A DNA stretch of 64,000 nucleotides. Origin: Pirellulales bacterium. GTDB taxonomy: Bacteria; Planctomycetota; Planctomycetia; Pirellulales; JACPPG01. The notes under the pieces are model-generated. The model was not told the DNA's origin. It saw only the letters and a program-made list of their open reading frames with translations, and did no database searches. The position numbers and the translations under genes were made by a program. Shown in pieces: positions 31,994 through 41,066 of this stretch. Within the stretch, counting starts at the first letter, position 1. Every line of letters begins with the position of its first letter. Where the stretch lies: NCBI GenBank assembly GCA_036490175.1, contig DASXEJ010000303.1, positions 66,511 through 130,510 on the forward strand, read 5' to 3'.

Positions 31994-32021
31994 TTGAGCC
32001 GCCGGAGTCTGCTGTTACACT
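31994..32021 (+). promoter_or_regulatory. Candidate sigma-70-type promoter
   Basis: TTGAGC (31994-31999) and TACACT (32016-32021) are separated by 16 bases, a plausible -35/-10 pair about 90 bases before the start at 32112. A TACACT also stands upstream of the homologous gene at 26791 (26737-26742), in the context TTACACTG in both cases, which supports use as a -10 box. This is pattern reading only. Confidence 0.4.
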
Positions 32022-32111
32022 GAACCCAGCGGTTTTTTGCTTCCCCAAACCCTGCCCCAGCCTTCCGGCCCCGCTAGCCCGCCCTGGCCATTCACAATTG
32101 CGACGATCACC

Positions 32112-35072
32112 ATGGCCGCACGCCATCGTCATTGCCCTGCCCGCCGAGTAGCACTGGCATTAGTGCTGGCGTTCTTTCCGGCCGCGCTCTGCGTGGCGGC
32201 CGATGAACCAGCGATCAAGTTCAATCGCGACATCCGCGCGATCCTGGCCGAGAATTGCTTCGCGTGTCACGGCCCCGACAAGGGCAAGCGGGCCGCCGAC
32301 CTGCGGCTCGACACGCAGTCTGGCGCGACGGCCGATCTCAATGGTTCGCACGCCATCGTGCCAGGCAAGCCGGAAGAGAGCGAATTAATCAAGCGCATCA
32401 CGAGCGAAGACGAAACGCTGCGCATGCCGCCTGCCGAGACCGGCAAGCATCTGACGCCGCGCGAGATCGAACTGTTGAAATCGTGGATCGCCGCGGGCGC
32501 CACTTGGCAGGAGCATTGGTCTTACACCGCGATCGAACGTCCGTCGGTATCGTCCGCCAATGCGGAGCTTCGCAATCCCATCGATGGCTTTCTCGCCACT
32601 CGATACGCCGCGACCGGCCTGGCGATGGCGCCCGAAGCCGATCGCGTGACGCTTGCCCGCCGGCTGTCGTTCGATCTGCTTGGTCTGCCGCCGACGGCGG
32701 AACAGGTCGCCTCGTTCGTGAGCGACGCTCGACCGGAAGCTTACGAGCAGTTGGTCGACGTACTCTTGGCCTCGCCGCACTACGGCGAACGGATGGCCAT
32801 GTATTGGCTCGACCTGGTTCGCTATGCCGATACCACGGGCATTCACGGAGATAATCACCGCGACGTGGCCCCGTACCGCGACTATGTGATCGACTCGTTC
32901 AACGCCAACATGCCGTACGACAGGTTCGTCGTCGAACAGTTGGCCGGCGATTTGTTGCCCGACGCGACGCTCGCGCAAAAGGTTGCCTCGGGCTACAACC
33001 GCATGAACATGACGACGACCGAGGGGGGAGCGCAGCCGAAGGAATACATTGCCAAGTACGCCGCCGATCGGGTACGCAACGCCTCGACCGTGTATCTCGG
33101 CGTCACGATGGGCTGCGCCGAATGCCACGATCACAAGTTCGACCCGTTTACGACTAAGGACTTCTACAGCTTTGCGGCGTTCTTTGCTGATGTGCAGGAA
33201 CAGGCCGTCGCACTGCCGGGGCCAGCCGTGCCGGTTCCGTCGGCCGAGCAAGAAAAACGTCTGGCCGAGCTGGACGCGCAGATCGCCAAGGTCCGCCTCA
33301 CGCTCGACACGCAAACTCCGGATCTCGATTACGCACAGCTGGCCTGGGAAGCGCAAGCGCGCGAGCAATTGGCCCATCCGCCGCAACTGGGCGGGTGGCA
33401 TGCCCTGGGACCATTTGCGGCCGAAAGCTATGAGAAGGCGCTGGACACGGCATTTGGTCCCGAGAACGGCGTCGACCTTTCGGCCGTGTTTGCCGATGGT
33501 GCGCTGCGCTGGATGCCACACGCTGAGTGGGCCGATAGTGCGGTGATCAATCTGCCTGGAGATCGCGGAGCGACGTATCTTTATCGGGCGATCGAGGCGC
33601 CGCGGGCCATGCCGCTGGTCCTGTCGCTCGGCTGCAAAGACGGATTGCGCGTGTGGCACGACGGCAAGGAAGCGTTCGCCCAGCGTGCCAAACGGGCTGC
33701 CGCTGCCGACCAGGACAAGGTCACCCTGCCATTGCACCCTGGTACGAACCATTTGCTATTGAAGGTGGCCAGCGCCGGCGGTGCGAGCGGGTTTTACTTC
33801 CGCGTAAGCGAGGGGGACGTGCCCGCGGCCATTGTGCCCATCGTCGGCAAGCCGGCGACCGACCGCAACGATGAGGAAAAGAAAACGATCGCGACCTACC
33901 ATCGTGGGATCGCGCCCTTGTTGAATCCCGCGCGCGACGAGCAGGCGAAGCTCGCCGCGCAGCGCAAAGATGTCGACGCCAGAGTGCTGCGGACTCTGGT
34001 CGCCATGGCGGGCGAGCCGCGCATGATGCGCGTGTTGCCGCGCGGCAACTGGCTTAACGAATCGGGCGAGATTGTCTCGCCGAACGTACCGGGCTTTCTC
34101 AAGCCACTGGCCATCGAATCGCGTCGGGCCACGCGACTCGATCTCGCCCGGTGGATGGTCTCGCGCGATAACCCACTCGTCGCACGAGTGCTGGTCAACC
34201 GTCTGTGGAAGCTGGCGTTCGGGCGCGGCCTGGCAGCGCCGCTCGACGATCTGGGCGCCCAAGGATCTTGGCCCACGCATCTGGAATTGATCGATTGGTT
34301 GGCAGCCGAGCTGATCGACAGTGGTTGGAACGTGAAACATGTGTGGCGGCAGATCGTCACGTCGCAAGCGTATCGACAGTCGTCGCACGTGACGGCCGAG
34401 GCGCAACAGAAGGACCCTTACAACTTGCTCGTGGCCAGGCAGGGGCGTTTCCGCCTGGATGCCGAGATGGTCCGCGACGATGCCCTAGCCGTCAGCGGCT
34501 TATTGGTTCCGACGATCGGCGGTCGCAGCGTGCGGCCCTATCAACCGCGAGGGTATTGGGCCCATCTGAACTTCCCGGTTCGCGAATACGAAGCAGACCA
34601 CGGTGCTGATCTCTACCGTCGTGGACTGTACACCTATTGGTGCCGTACGTTCTTGCATCCGAGTCTACTGGCGTTCGATGCCCCCTCACGCGAGGAATGC
34701 ACCGCCGAGCGGAATCGGTCGAACACGCCGACCCAGGCTTTGGTACTGTTGAACGACCCCATCTTTGTCGAAGCGGCACGCGTGTTCGCCGAGAGGACAA
34801 TGCGCCAGGGAGGTGCCGACACGCCGCAGCGGATCGATTGGGCGGTGCGTCGCGCGCTGTCACGCGCGCCGACGCAGGATGAGCTAACCGTACTGGCCGA
34901 TTTGCACGAGCGGCACAGACGGTATTACCTCGGCAATGTCGAAGAAGCCCGCAAGCTGCTGACCGTGGGCGAAACTCCCGCGCCGCAGGATATCGACGCG
35001 GCCGAATTGGCTGCCTGGACGTCGGTCGCACGGACGATTCTAAATTTGCACGAGACGATCACGCGGTACTAA
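32112..35072 (+). CDS. PSCyt1/DUF1549/DUF1553 protein with CxxCH motifs (second)
   Basis: Exported protein of 986 residues from the ATG at 32112, which opens a clean signal peptide (VALALVLAFFPAALCVAAD); an upstream TTG at 32037 would add an implausible leader. The PSCyt1 domain has CFACH (C49, C52, H53), and the DUF1549 domain has CAECH at 335-339. DUF1553 features are RWMVSRDNPLVARVLVNRLW and NTPTQALVLLNDP. The middle region (about 450-600) includes a beta-sandwich-like stretch (LSLGCKDGLRVWHDGKEAF), different from that of the paralogue at 26791. It is five bases upstream of its DUF1501 partner. Confidence 0.92.
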   Translation: MAARHRHCPARRVALALVLAFFPAALCVAADEPAIKFNRDIRAILAENCFACHGPDKGKRAADLRLDTQSGATADLNGSHAIVPGKPEESELIKRITSEDETLRMPPAETGKHLTPREIELLKSWIAAGATWQEHWSYTAIERPSVSSANAELRNPIDGFLATRYAATGLAMAPEADRVTLARRLSFDLLGLPPTAEQVASFVSDARPEAYEQLVDVLLASPHYGERMAMYWLDLVRYADTTGIHGDNHRDVAPYRDYVIDSFNANMPYDRFVVEQLAGDLLPDATLAQKVASGYNRMNMTTTEGGAQPKEYIAKYAADRVRNASTVYLGVTMGCAECHDHKFDPFTTKDFYSFAAFFADVQEQAVALPGPAVPVPSAEQEKRLAELDAQIAKVRLTLDTQTPDLDYAQLAWEAQAREQLAHPPQLGGWHALGPFAAESYEKALDTAFGPENGVDLSAVFADGALRWMPHAEWADSAVINLPGDRGATYLYRAIEAPRAMPLVLSLGCKDGLRVWHDGKEAFAQRAKRAAAADQDKVTLPLHPGTNHLLLKVASAGGASGFYFRVSEGDVPAAIVPIVGKPATDRNDEEKKTIATYHRGIAPLLNPARDEQAKLAAQRKDVDARVLRTLVAMAGEPRMMRVLPRGNWLNESGEIVSPNVPGFLKPLAIESRRATRLDLARWMVSRDNPLVARVLVNRLWKLAFGRGLAAPLDDLGAQGSWPTHLELIDWLAAELIDSGWNVKHVWRQIVTSQAYRQSSHVTAEAQQKDPYNLLVARQGRFRLDAEMVRDDALAVSGLLVPTIGGRSVRPYQPRGYWAHLNFPVREYEADHGADLYRRGLYTYWCRTFLHPSLLAFDAPSREECTAERNRSNTPTQALVLLNDPIFVEAARVFAERTMRQGGADTPQRIDWAVRRALSRAPTQDELTVLADLHERHRRYYLGNVEEARKLLTVGETPAPQDIDAAELAAWTSVARTILNLHETITRY

Positions 35073-35076
35073 ACCT

Positions 35077-36558
35077 ATGAACGGTCACAATCGCGGCAAT
35101 ACGTTCGACGTCGCTGCAATTAAGCAAGAAATTTGCCGGCGCACGTTCCTGGCACGAGGCGGAGCGAGCGTCGGGGCGTTGGCGCTAGCGGCCATGGGCA
35201 ATCCCGCGCTGCTGCGTGGCGGTGACGCGGCCGTGCGCAGTGCTGCTCTACCGAGCGAGGCACCGTGGTCGGGCGTGGTGAGGCCGCTGCACTTTGCGCC
35301 GCGGGCCAAGCGCATCATTTATCTCTACATGGCCGGTGGTCCGTCGCACCTCGAGACGTTCGACTACAAGCCGAAGCTGGCCGAGATGAGCGGCCAGCCC
35401 ATGCCCGAGTCGTTCACCGCCGGGCAGCCGATCGCGCAATTGCAGAACGCGAAGCTGACCTGTCTCGCGCCGCAACATACGTTTGTGCGCTGTGGCCAAT
35501 CGGGCCAGCACATCTCGAGCGTCTTTCCGCGACTGGCGGAAGTGGCCGACGAGATGTGCATCATTCGCTCGCTGCACACCGACGCGATCAATCACGATCC
35601 GGCCCACACGTTCATGAATACGGGCACCACGATCTCGGGGCGCCCCTCGATGGGGGCCTGGCTGACGTACGGGCTGGGAAGCGACAGCCAGGATCTGCCC
35701 GGTTTTGTCGTGATGACCTCGCTGGGTAAATTTGGCCAGGCGCAGCCGATCGCGGCCCGGATGTGGAATAGCGGATTTCTGCCGAGTCGTTTTCAGGGGG
35801 TTGAATTTCGCTCCAAGGGAGACGCGGTACTGTATCTAGGCAATCCGCCCGGAGTCGATCGCCAGCGGCAGAGCGACGTGGTAGAAGCCGTGAAGGCGCT
35901 GAACGCTCAGGGCAACCAGGTGCTGGACGATCCGGAGATCGCCACCCGAGTCAGCCAATACGAAATGGCGTTTCGCATGCAGGCCAGCGTGCCGCATCTG
36001 CTGGACGTGTCGGACGAACCGGCGCACGTTATGGAAATGTACGGCACGCCCGGAGCCGATGGTTCGTTCGCTGCGAATTGCCTGCTGGCCCGTCGATTGG
36101 CCGAGCGTGGCGTGCGTTTCATCCAGCTTTATCACCGCGATTGGGACCATCACGGCAGCGTCAAGGAACACGTCAAGGGCACGGCGGCCGAGGTCGATCG
36201 TGGGGCGATGGCCTTGATTCGCGATTTGAAGCAGCGCGGCATGCTCGACGAAACGTTGATCGTTTACGGCGGCGAATTTGGCCGCACTCCCATGGCGCAG
36301 GGCAACGGCCGTGACCATCACATGCAGGGCTTTTCGATGTGGTTGGCCGGCGGCGGCATTCGCGGCGGCATCAGCCACGGTGCCACCGACGAGCTGGGCT
36401 ACAAGGCGGTCGAAAATCCCGTTCACGTCAATGATCTGCATGCCACGATGCTGCACCTCTTCGGCATCGATCACTCGCGGCTGACGTACCGCTTTCAAGG
36501 CAGGAACTTCCGCCTCACCGACGTCGCCGGCCAGGTCATTCGGCCGATCCTGGCCTAA
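35077..36558 (+). CDS. DUF1501 protein with Tat signal (third)
   Basis: Protein of 493 residues with the twin-arginine signal CRRTFLARGGASVGALALAA (arginines at 21-22). It shares YMAGGPSHLETFDYKP and [18 protein letters not shown] with the other family members, and ends like the second copy (GRNFRLTDVAGQVIRPILA). It follows its PSCyt1/DUF1553 partner after four bases, so the two are surely cotranscribed. A strong terminator lies about 290 bases downstream. Confidence 0.92.
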   Translation: MNGHNRGNTFDVAAIKQEICRRTFLARGGASVGALALAAMGNPALLRGGDAAVRSAALPSEAPWSGVVRPLHFAPRAKRIIYLYMAGGPSHLETFDYKPKLAEMSGQPMPESFTAGQPIAQLQNAKLTCLAPQHTFVRCGQSGQHISSVFPRLAEVADEMCIIRSLHTDAINHDPAHTFMNTGTTISGRPSMGAWLTYGLGSDSQDLPGFVVMTSLGKFGQAQPIAARMWNSGFLPSRFQGVEFRSKGDAVLYLGNPPGVDRQRQSDVVEAVKALNAQGNQVLDDPEIATRVSQYEMAFRMQASVPHLLDVSDEPAHVMEMYGTPGADGSFAANCLLARRLAERGVRFIQLYHRDWDHHGSVKEHVKGTAAEVDRGAMALIRDLKQRGMLDETLIVYGGEFGRTPMAQGNGRDHHMQGFSMWLAGGGIRGGISHGATDELGYKAVENPVHVNDLHATMLHLFGIDHSRLTYRFQGRNFRLTDVAGQVIRPILA

Positions 36559-37034
36559 GAAACGTGCCACGCCGTGCGGCGGCCGACGCGCGAACCTCGC
36601 GAGTCGGGGGTACGTCTCTCTTCATGTAGGGCCGGCGCGATGGATCGCAGCCGCTATTGCCCTTTTCGCCAGCCGGATTTTTTCGCCCAGGTTATCGCGA
36701 TGCATTTCATGGTCAAACGTACGCCGAACGCTGACATGACGGTGGACACGTGCGCCGGCACGCTACTCCGCGATCGTGCGCAGCGCGGCATCTCGCATCC
36801 TCCTCCCGGGTGAAACGCGGCTCTACGGGTCCTGCTGGATTCTTCCAGGCCCGCTTCGCCGCCAGGCGAGGCGGGCCTTTTTTGTTGGCCTGTCGCGATG
36901 CGCGAAGTCAACGACGCGATTGCCACCCCCCCGCGCAGAGGAATCACAAAACTGCAGGAACCACTTGTTTCCATCACATCCAGCCGACCAACACCGCGCA
37001 ACGCGGCCGGGTCGCATCGATAGGGAGTCTTCCA
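36559..37034. other. Intergenic region with a terminator
   Basis: About 475 bases after the third DUF1501 gene. Apart from the terminator at 36848-36883 and the leader of the small gene at 37035, I see nothing coding: the frames that cross it lack a ribosome-binding site and family resemblance. Confidence 0.5.
36848..36883 (+). terminator. Rho-independent terminator
   Basis: A 12-base-pair stem, GGCCCGCTTCGC (36848-36859) with GCGAGGCGGGCC (36866-36877) and one G-T wobble, has a six-base loop and is followed directly by six T. It should end the PSCyt1-DUF1501 transcript. It is the clearest intrinsic terminator in the window. Confidence 0.88.
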
Positions 37035-37208
37035 ATGATCTTCAGTCACTTTCAACCACCAACGCAACAAAAGGCATCCGCGGCCGCGCTGCGGCGGAAA
37101 TTCCTGCGCGAGACTGAATCGTTTCTGGCCAAAGAATTGCGACTGCGCGACACCCAATGGCCCACCAAAACGCGCCGCTTGAGAAGCCGGTTATTCGCAG
37201 GCCGTTAA
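37035..37208 (+). CDS. Small basic protein, 57 residues
   Basis: Short gene starting at an ATG seven bases after AGGGAG, one of the best ribosome-binding sites in the window. The product begins MIFSHFQPPTQQKASAAALR and is strongly basic, with an amphipathic helix rich in Arg, Leu and Glu (about 15-38) and an Arg-rich tail. No signal peptide. Its frame is open far upstream, so longer starts exist, but none has such a site. I do not recognise the family; a nucleic-acid-binding or regulatory small protein is only a guess. Confidence 0.6.
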   Translation: MIFSHFQPPTQQKASAAALRRKFLRETESFLAKELRLRDTQWPTKTRRLRSRLFAGR

Positions 37209-37448
37209 ACCGGCTGGGCACACGAGGCTGTACCGCGCGGCGACGACGCCCACAGCCAGCAAATAACTGATCTTGCACGCGGCCGACAGATGAACTATTT
37301 ACACGCCTTCCCCTCAGAGTTTTTGCGCCGTTCTGGCGTAGTTGCGTCCGTGCGCTTGTGTAAACGGGCTTGGACGCGCAGCGGCTGATTCCGCGCGCTC
37401 TCCCAAACCACATCCAAGGTCAGAAATTTTCATCGCTCGAGGCAGGCC

Positions 37449-39728
37449 ATGCTTTTCGCTGCGCGCCGCACAAACGCCTGGCGCGGGAAAGATAGCCGGA
37501 ATCGCCGCGCCATCGGCGTGTCGGTAGCAATGCTCCGTCATGGTTTGGCCTGCGCAACGATGGCAATGCTAGCGATCGTTGCGGCTTCGGCGCGGGCCGA
37601 CGAGACAACGTACACCGCCCTGGTCGAGGCGGATCATGTGCATGTGCGCAGCGGTCCGGGAACCGGGTACTACGCCACCGAAATTCTGCGACATGGCGAC
37701 CGCGTGGAAGTCTGCGGGCACGACGCCGGTGGCTGGTGCCGCGTGCGGCCGCCGGCTGGCAGCTTCAGTTGGGTGCCCGCCGAAGCGATCGCCTTACAAC
37801 GCGACGGCACGGCCCGCGTTGTTCGTCATCGGACCGAGGCCGGCGTCGGCAGCCGCTTCGACGAGCGTCGCGATGTCGTTCAGGTGCTACTCGATCGCGA
37901 TGAGACGGTGGAGCTTTCGATCGAACAACCTCCCGTGACGCCTGGCACGGAACCCACCTGGTACAAAATCACACCTCCGGCGGGCGAGTTTCGCTGGATT
38001 CACGAGCAGTATCTGCGACCCGACGCGACCGTCGGCCACGAACGCCGCAGCGAACGCATTCCGTATGATACGTCTTCCCGGGCTGGCGATCGCGTCGCGC
38101 TAGTCGGCTACGAGGACGAGTTGGCCGAACCGGAATTACTCGACGAACCACGCGCCACGCGGTTGCCGGCGACGATGAGCGAAGAGCGGCCCGTGTCCGC
38201 GACGCTCGACGATTTGGAATTGGCAGTCGCCGCCCTTACAGCCGGCCGGCCGGTCGCCAAGGATGCCGGCGCGCTTGAGGCCGAGGCCCGCGAGGCCTGG
38301 CGTCGCGCGCGTACGGCCAGCGATCGCAACCGTGCGGAGATACTTGTCCGCCGCACCAGTCGCCTGGCCGGGCAAGCGAGTGGTGTGACACCGATCCCGG
38401 CCGAGATACCGTTAGTAGGAAGCTTTGCCGCCGTAACACAGTATCTGGTGGCACCGGTCAGCAGTCCCTTCCAGAATCCATTTCGGCCGCGCGCGGTGGC
38501 CACGTCGCCTGTTTCTTGCGGAACACCGCCGACCGCTCCGATGTACGCCGCTCCACCCGCTATGGTTGGTCCGGCGTATTCGCCTCCGCCCCCCATGTTT
38601 CCCTATGCGCCACCAGGGCCGAGACATTACCTCAGCCTCGATGCGTTGGGCTGGTGGGTCCAAGGAGATCACGTTCCGGCGCTGGCTACGACCAGCCCCA
38701 TTGGCACGCCACAAACGAGTGCTGGCATTTTGGGACTGCCAACAACGAGCGTCTTGTTCGGCAACCAAACGGTCAATACGGGCATCCGGCCCGGCGGGCG
38801 CGTGCAAGGAGGGATCTGGGTCGACGACGCCCAGACGTTCGCCTTCGAAGGCCACTATTACGCGCTGGCCACGGCCTCGACGGACTATAACGCGACTTCG
38901 ACGTTCGGTTCCGGTTCCACGGGCACGATACTGGCGCGACCGTTCTTCAACGACAACCCGGCGGTGAATCATGCCAGTTCGCTGATCGTGGCATTTCCCG
39001 GATTCATGCCCGCGCCGCCGGCGACGATCGCCGTTAACGTCAACGGTTCGATCAAAATCAACGAGACCAGCAACATTCAATCGGCCGGCGGCGGCGGCCG
39101 ACTATCGTTGAGCCAGTACACTTCGCCGGTACGATTCTTTCTTGTAGGCGGCTATCGATTTTTCAACGTGGCCGAATCGTTGTTCGTCGCCAGCACATCG
39201 TCCCCTCCGACCGAAACGTTTTTGGCGGGTTCGCGCGTGATGACTTCCGACTACTTTGCCACCAGCAATGTCTTCAACGGTGGCGACATCGGTTTGGGAA
39301 CGGAGCTGCGCCTGCGCCGCTGGTGGTTCGGCGGCGAGACGCGCGTGGCGATGGGCAATATGCAAGAGACGCTGACCGTCGACGGCGCGACGGCCGCGAT
39401 TGCTGGCCCGTTCAAGGCGCAATACGTAGGCGGATTGCTGACACAGGCCTCGAACATCGGCACCTTCACGAGCAACCACTTCGCGGTCATTCCGAGCGTC
39501 GATCTCAAGCTCGGCTATCAGGTCTTTCCCGCCATGCGGCTGACGGTGGGCTACAACTTCACTTGGGTCTCGCGGGTGATTCGCCCCGGGGCGCAGGTCG
39601 ATACGACGGTCAACACTTCGCAAGTCGCCGGCGGCACGCTCGTCGGGCCGGCCCATCCTCAGAACACATTCAGCCAGTCGAGCCTTTGGCTGCAGGGAGT
39701 GACAGGGGGCCTTGAGTTCACGTTCTGA
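37449..39728 (+). CDS. SH3-domain and BBP7 beta-barrel fusion protein
   Basis: Exported protein of 759 residues. The first ATG gives a long basic n-region; an ATG at 37530 would open a neater signal peptide (MLRHGLACATMAMLAIVAAS). After cleavage near residue 50, a bacterial SH3-like domain (about 55-115; DHVHVRSGPGTGYYATEIL, GGWCRVRPP) and a second diverged SH3-like stretch (about 125-195; TWYKITPPAGEFRWIHEQYL) precede a helical linker. The C-terminal about 370 residues are a BBP7 barrel (YLSLDALGWWVQGDHVPALA, NTGIRPGGRVQGG), ending GGLEFTF. Such a fusion could place a surface domain on an outer-membrane barrel. Confidence 0.88.
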   Translation: MLFAARRTNAWRGKDSRNRRAIGVSVAMLRHGLACATMAMLAIVAASARADETTYTALVEADHVHVRSGPGTGYYATEILRHGDRVEVCGHDAGGWCRVRPPAGSFSWVPAEAIALQRDGTARVVRHRTEAGVGSRFDERRDVVQVLLDRDETVELSIEQPPVTPGTEPTWYKITPPAGEFRWIHEQYLRPDATVGHERRSERIPYDTSSRAGDRVALVGYEDELAEPELLDEPRATRLPATMSEERPVSATLDDLELAVAALTAGRPVAKDAGALEAEAREAWRRARTASDRNRAEILVRRTSRLAGQASGVTPIPAEIPLVGSFAAVTQYLVAPVSSPFQNPFRPRAVATSPVSCGTPPTAPMYAAPPAMVGPAYSPPPPMFPYAPPGPRHYLSLDALGWWVQGDHVPALATTSPIGTPQTSAGILGLPTTSVLFGNQTVNTGIRPGGRVQGGIWVDDAQTFAFEGHYYALATASTDYNATSTFGSGSTGTILARPFFNDNPAVNHASSLIVAFPGFMPAPPATIAVNVNGSIKINETSNIQSAGGGGRLSLSQYTSPVRFFLVGGYRFFNVAESLFVASTSSPPTETFLAGSRVMTSDYFATSNVFNGGDIGLGTELRLRRWWFGGETRVAMGNMQETLTVDGATAAIAGPFKAQYVGGLLTQASNIGTFTSNHFAVIPSVDLKLGYQVFPAMRLTVGYNFTWVSRVIRPGAQVDTTVNTSQVAGGTLVGPAHPQNTFSQSSLWLQGVTGGLEFTF

Positions 39729-40177
39729 CGCGCTTCTTGCCGGTTTGACGCGTAACCTACCTCCAGGGGGTGCGCCGCTGGAAGCAGCTTCTCTGTACGT
39801 TCGGCCGCGCAGTTGGGGTCGCGCGTTAGGAACGGCGAAAAACCCGGCAAATATGCCTGATTCCGCACTCTTTGCACGAGCTAAACCCATTTGGGTGAAC
39901 TCTTTGAAACCCGGACGCGTCTTAAGGAGTAGCCCCTGGTAGCCGAAAGACCGGCGGCATTTTTCCTACTCTTATGTAATTTTCGATTTTCCCCCTTGTG
40001 AAAAGCACCTCGATGACTGCAAACTGCGGACATAAGCGTTCCCCCCGCCGGGCAGCCCCGACACGGCGTGCTCAGCGACCGCGGGACACGGAAGGTACCC
40101 CCCGCACCAGGCCGTCTGGCCGGTCGCCGACCGTCGGCACTCGTCAGAAGGCCGCCAAAGCCCCCCGCCAAGAGTCC
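39729..40177. other. Intergenic region with possible upstream start of next gene
   Basis: About 450 bases with no clear gene. The frame of the next protein is open back to a GTG at 39998 and contains an ATG at 40013, but the extra residues are a low-complexity Arg/Pro/Thr run. It may be a disordered N-terminus or non-coding. Confidence 0.4.
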
Positions 40178-40561
40178 ATGAGCAAGACCGAGTTGACCAA
40201 GTCCGAGACCAAGAAGACCCGGCGTCGCCCCTGGCGGCATCCGACCGTTCGCGGCATCAAGGTCCCCTATTCGGCAGCGGCTGCCATCTCGCTAATGGAG
40301 ATGGGCATCACCGACTACGAACGCATCGCCGCGGCGGTGGGCCTGAACGCAGCGGAAGTCGAACGTATCGACATGGCCGAAGATAAGGCGATCCGCCAGC
40401 TTTGCCTGGCCGGTGTGCCCTATGGCCACTACTTCACGCTCGAGAGCCACATCCGTTGCCCCAAATGCAGCGGCATGATTACGCTCGCCCCGTGCGTGGC
40501 CTGCGATACGCCTAGTGCCTCGCGTCCGCCGCTGCCGGAAAACGCTCCGCAGAGCGCCTAG
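40178..40561 (+). CDS. Small hypothetical protein with zinc-ribbon-like end
   Basis: Protein of 127 residues from the ATG at 40178, preceded by AAGAG; starts at 39998 or 40013 would add up to 60 basic, low-complexity residues. Residues about 20-70 hold a helix-turn-helix-like helical stretch (SAAAAISLMEMGITDYERIA, then AAVGLNAAEVERIDMAE). The end has two CxxC pairs, CPKC and CVAC, spaced as in a zinc ribbon (RCPKCSGMITLAPCVACDT). A DNA-binding regulator is possible but unproven. I do not recognise a named family. Confidence 0.6.
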   Translation: MSKTELTKSETKKTRRRPWRHPTVRGIKVPYSAAAAISLMEMGITDYERIAAAVGLNAAEVERIDMAEDKAIRQLCLAGVPYGHYFTLESHIRCPKCSGMITLAPCVACDTPSASRPPLPENAPQSA

Positions 40562-40651
40562 GATCGGCCTAGACGTATCGTGGAAAAGTCGCAAGAGCGG
40601 CGTTCGCTTAGTACGCGCCACGCGCTTGGCCTTTAATTCCTCTATGAGCGA

Positions 40652-40885
40652 ATGCCCCGCACCGTCTGCGTGTCGGCAGCGCAATGGGACGTAAAGGACG
40701 GAATCCAGACGGCTCGTATCCAGAGCCCTCGGCGCTTCGACGGCTTCGGGAAAAAATTTACCGAAGAACGAAGCCTTCATGCCTTTCGCCACGCCTTCGA
40801 TCGGGAACCGACGTCCGAAGTTGAGCTCGATTTGTTCATCGAGAATCTTACTCTGGAAATGTACAACTCTGGCCTCGAAGACTAG
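40652..40885 (+). CDS. Possible small hypothetical protein, 77 residues
   Basis: Open frame of 77 residues with a balanced composition and an acidic helical end (SEVELDLFIENLTLEMYNSG). The ribosome-binding site is poor (only GAGCGA before the ATG), and a longer shadow frame runs on the opposite strand. I keep it as a tentative gene because its predicted helices look protein-like and the surrounding gap is otherwise empty. Confidence 0.35.
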   Translation: MPRTVCVSAAQWDVKDGIQTARIQSPRRFDGFGKKFTEERSLHAFRHAFDREPTSEVELDLFIENLTLEMYNSGLED

Positions 40886-41066
40886 CAAAGCGCCGGGCAC
40901 ATCCTCGTCGCAGCCCGCCACTGGCTGACAGAATTAGCCGGGCGCTGGCTGGTCTGTTATAAGTGAAGCTCGCCGGGGTATCGCGGTCTCACTTTTCTGG
41001 ATTGGTGCCGCCCGGACGGCCGCGCACGCGTCGCCCACCTGTCGCCCGTAGGGAGGGTTCATCGCC

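Noticed and set aside
32385-33752. 455-residue open frame on the minus strand inside the second PSCyt1 gene
   Set aside because: Shadow of a high-GC gene; no ribosome-binding site, no recognisable domain.
40292-40921. 209-residue minus-strand frame across two small genes
   Set aside because: The plus-strand zinc-ribbon-like protein has paired CxxC motifs, and the minus frame lacks recognisable features.
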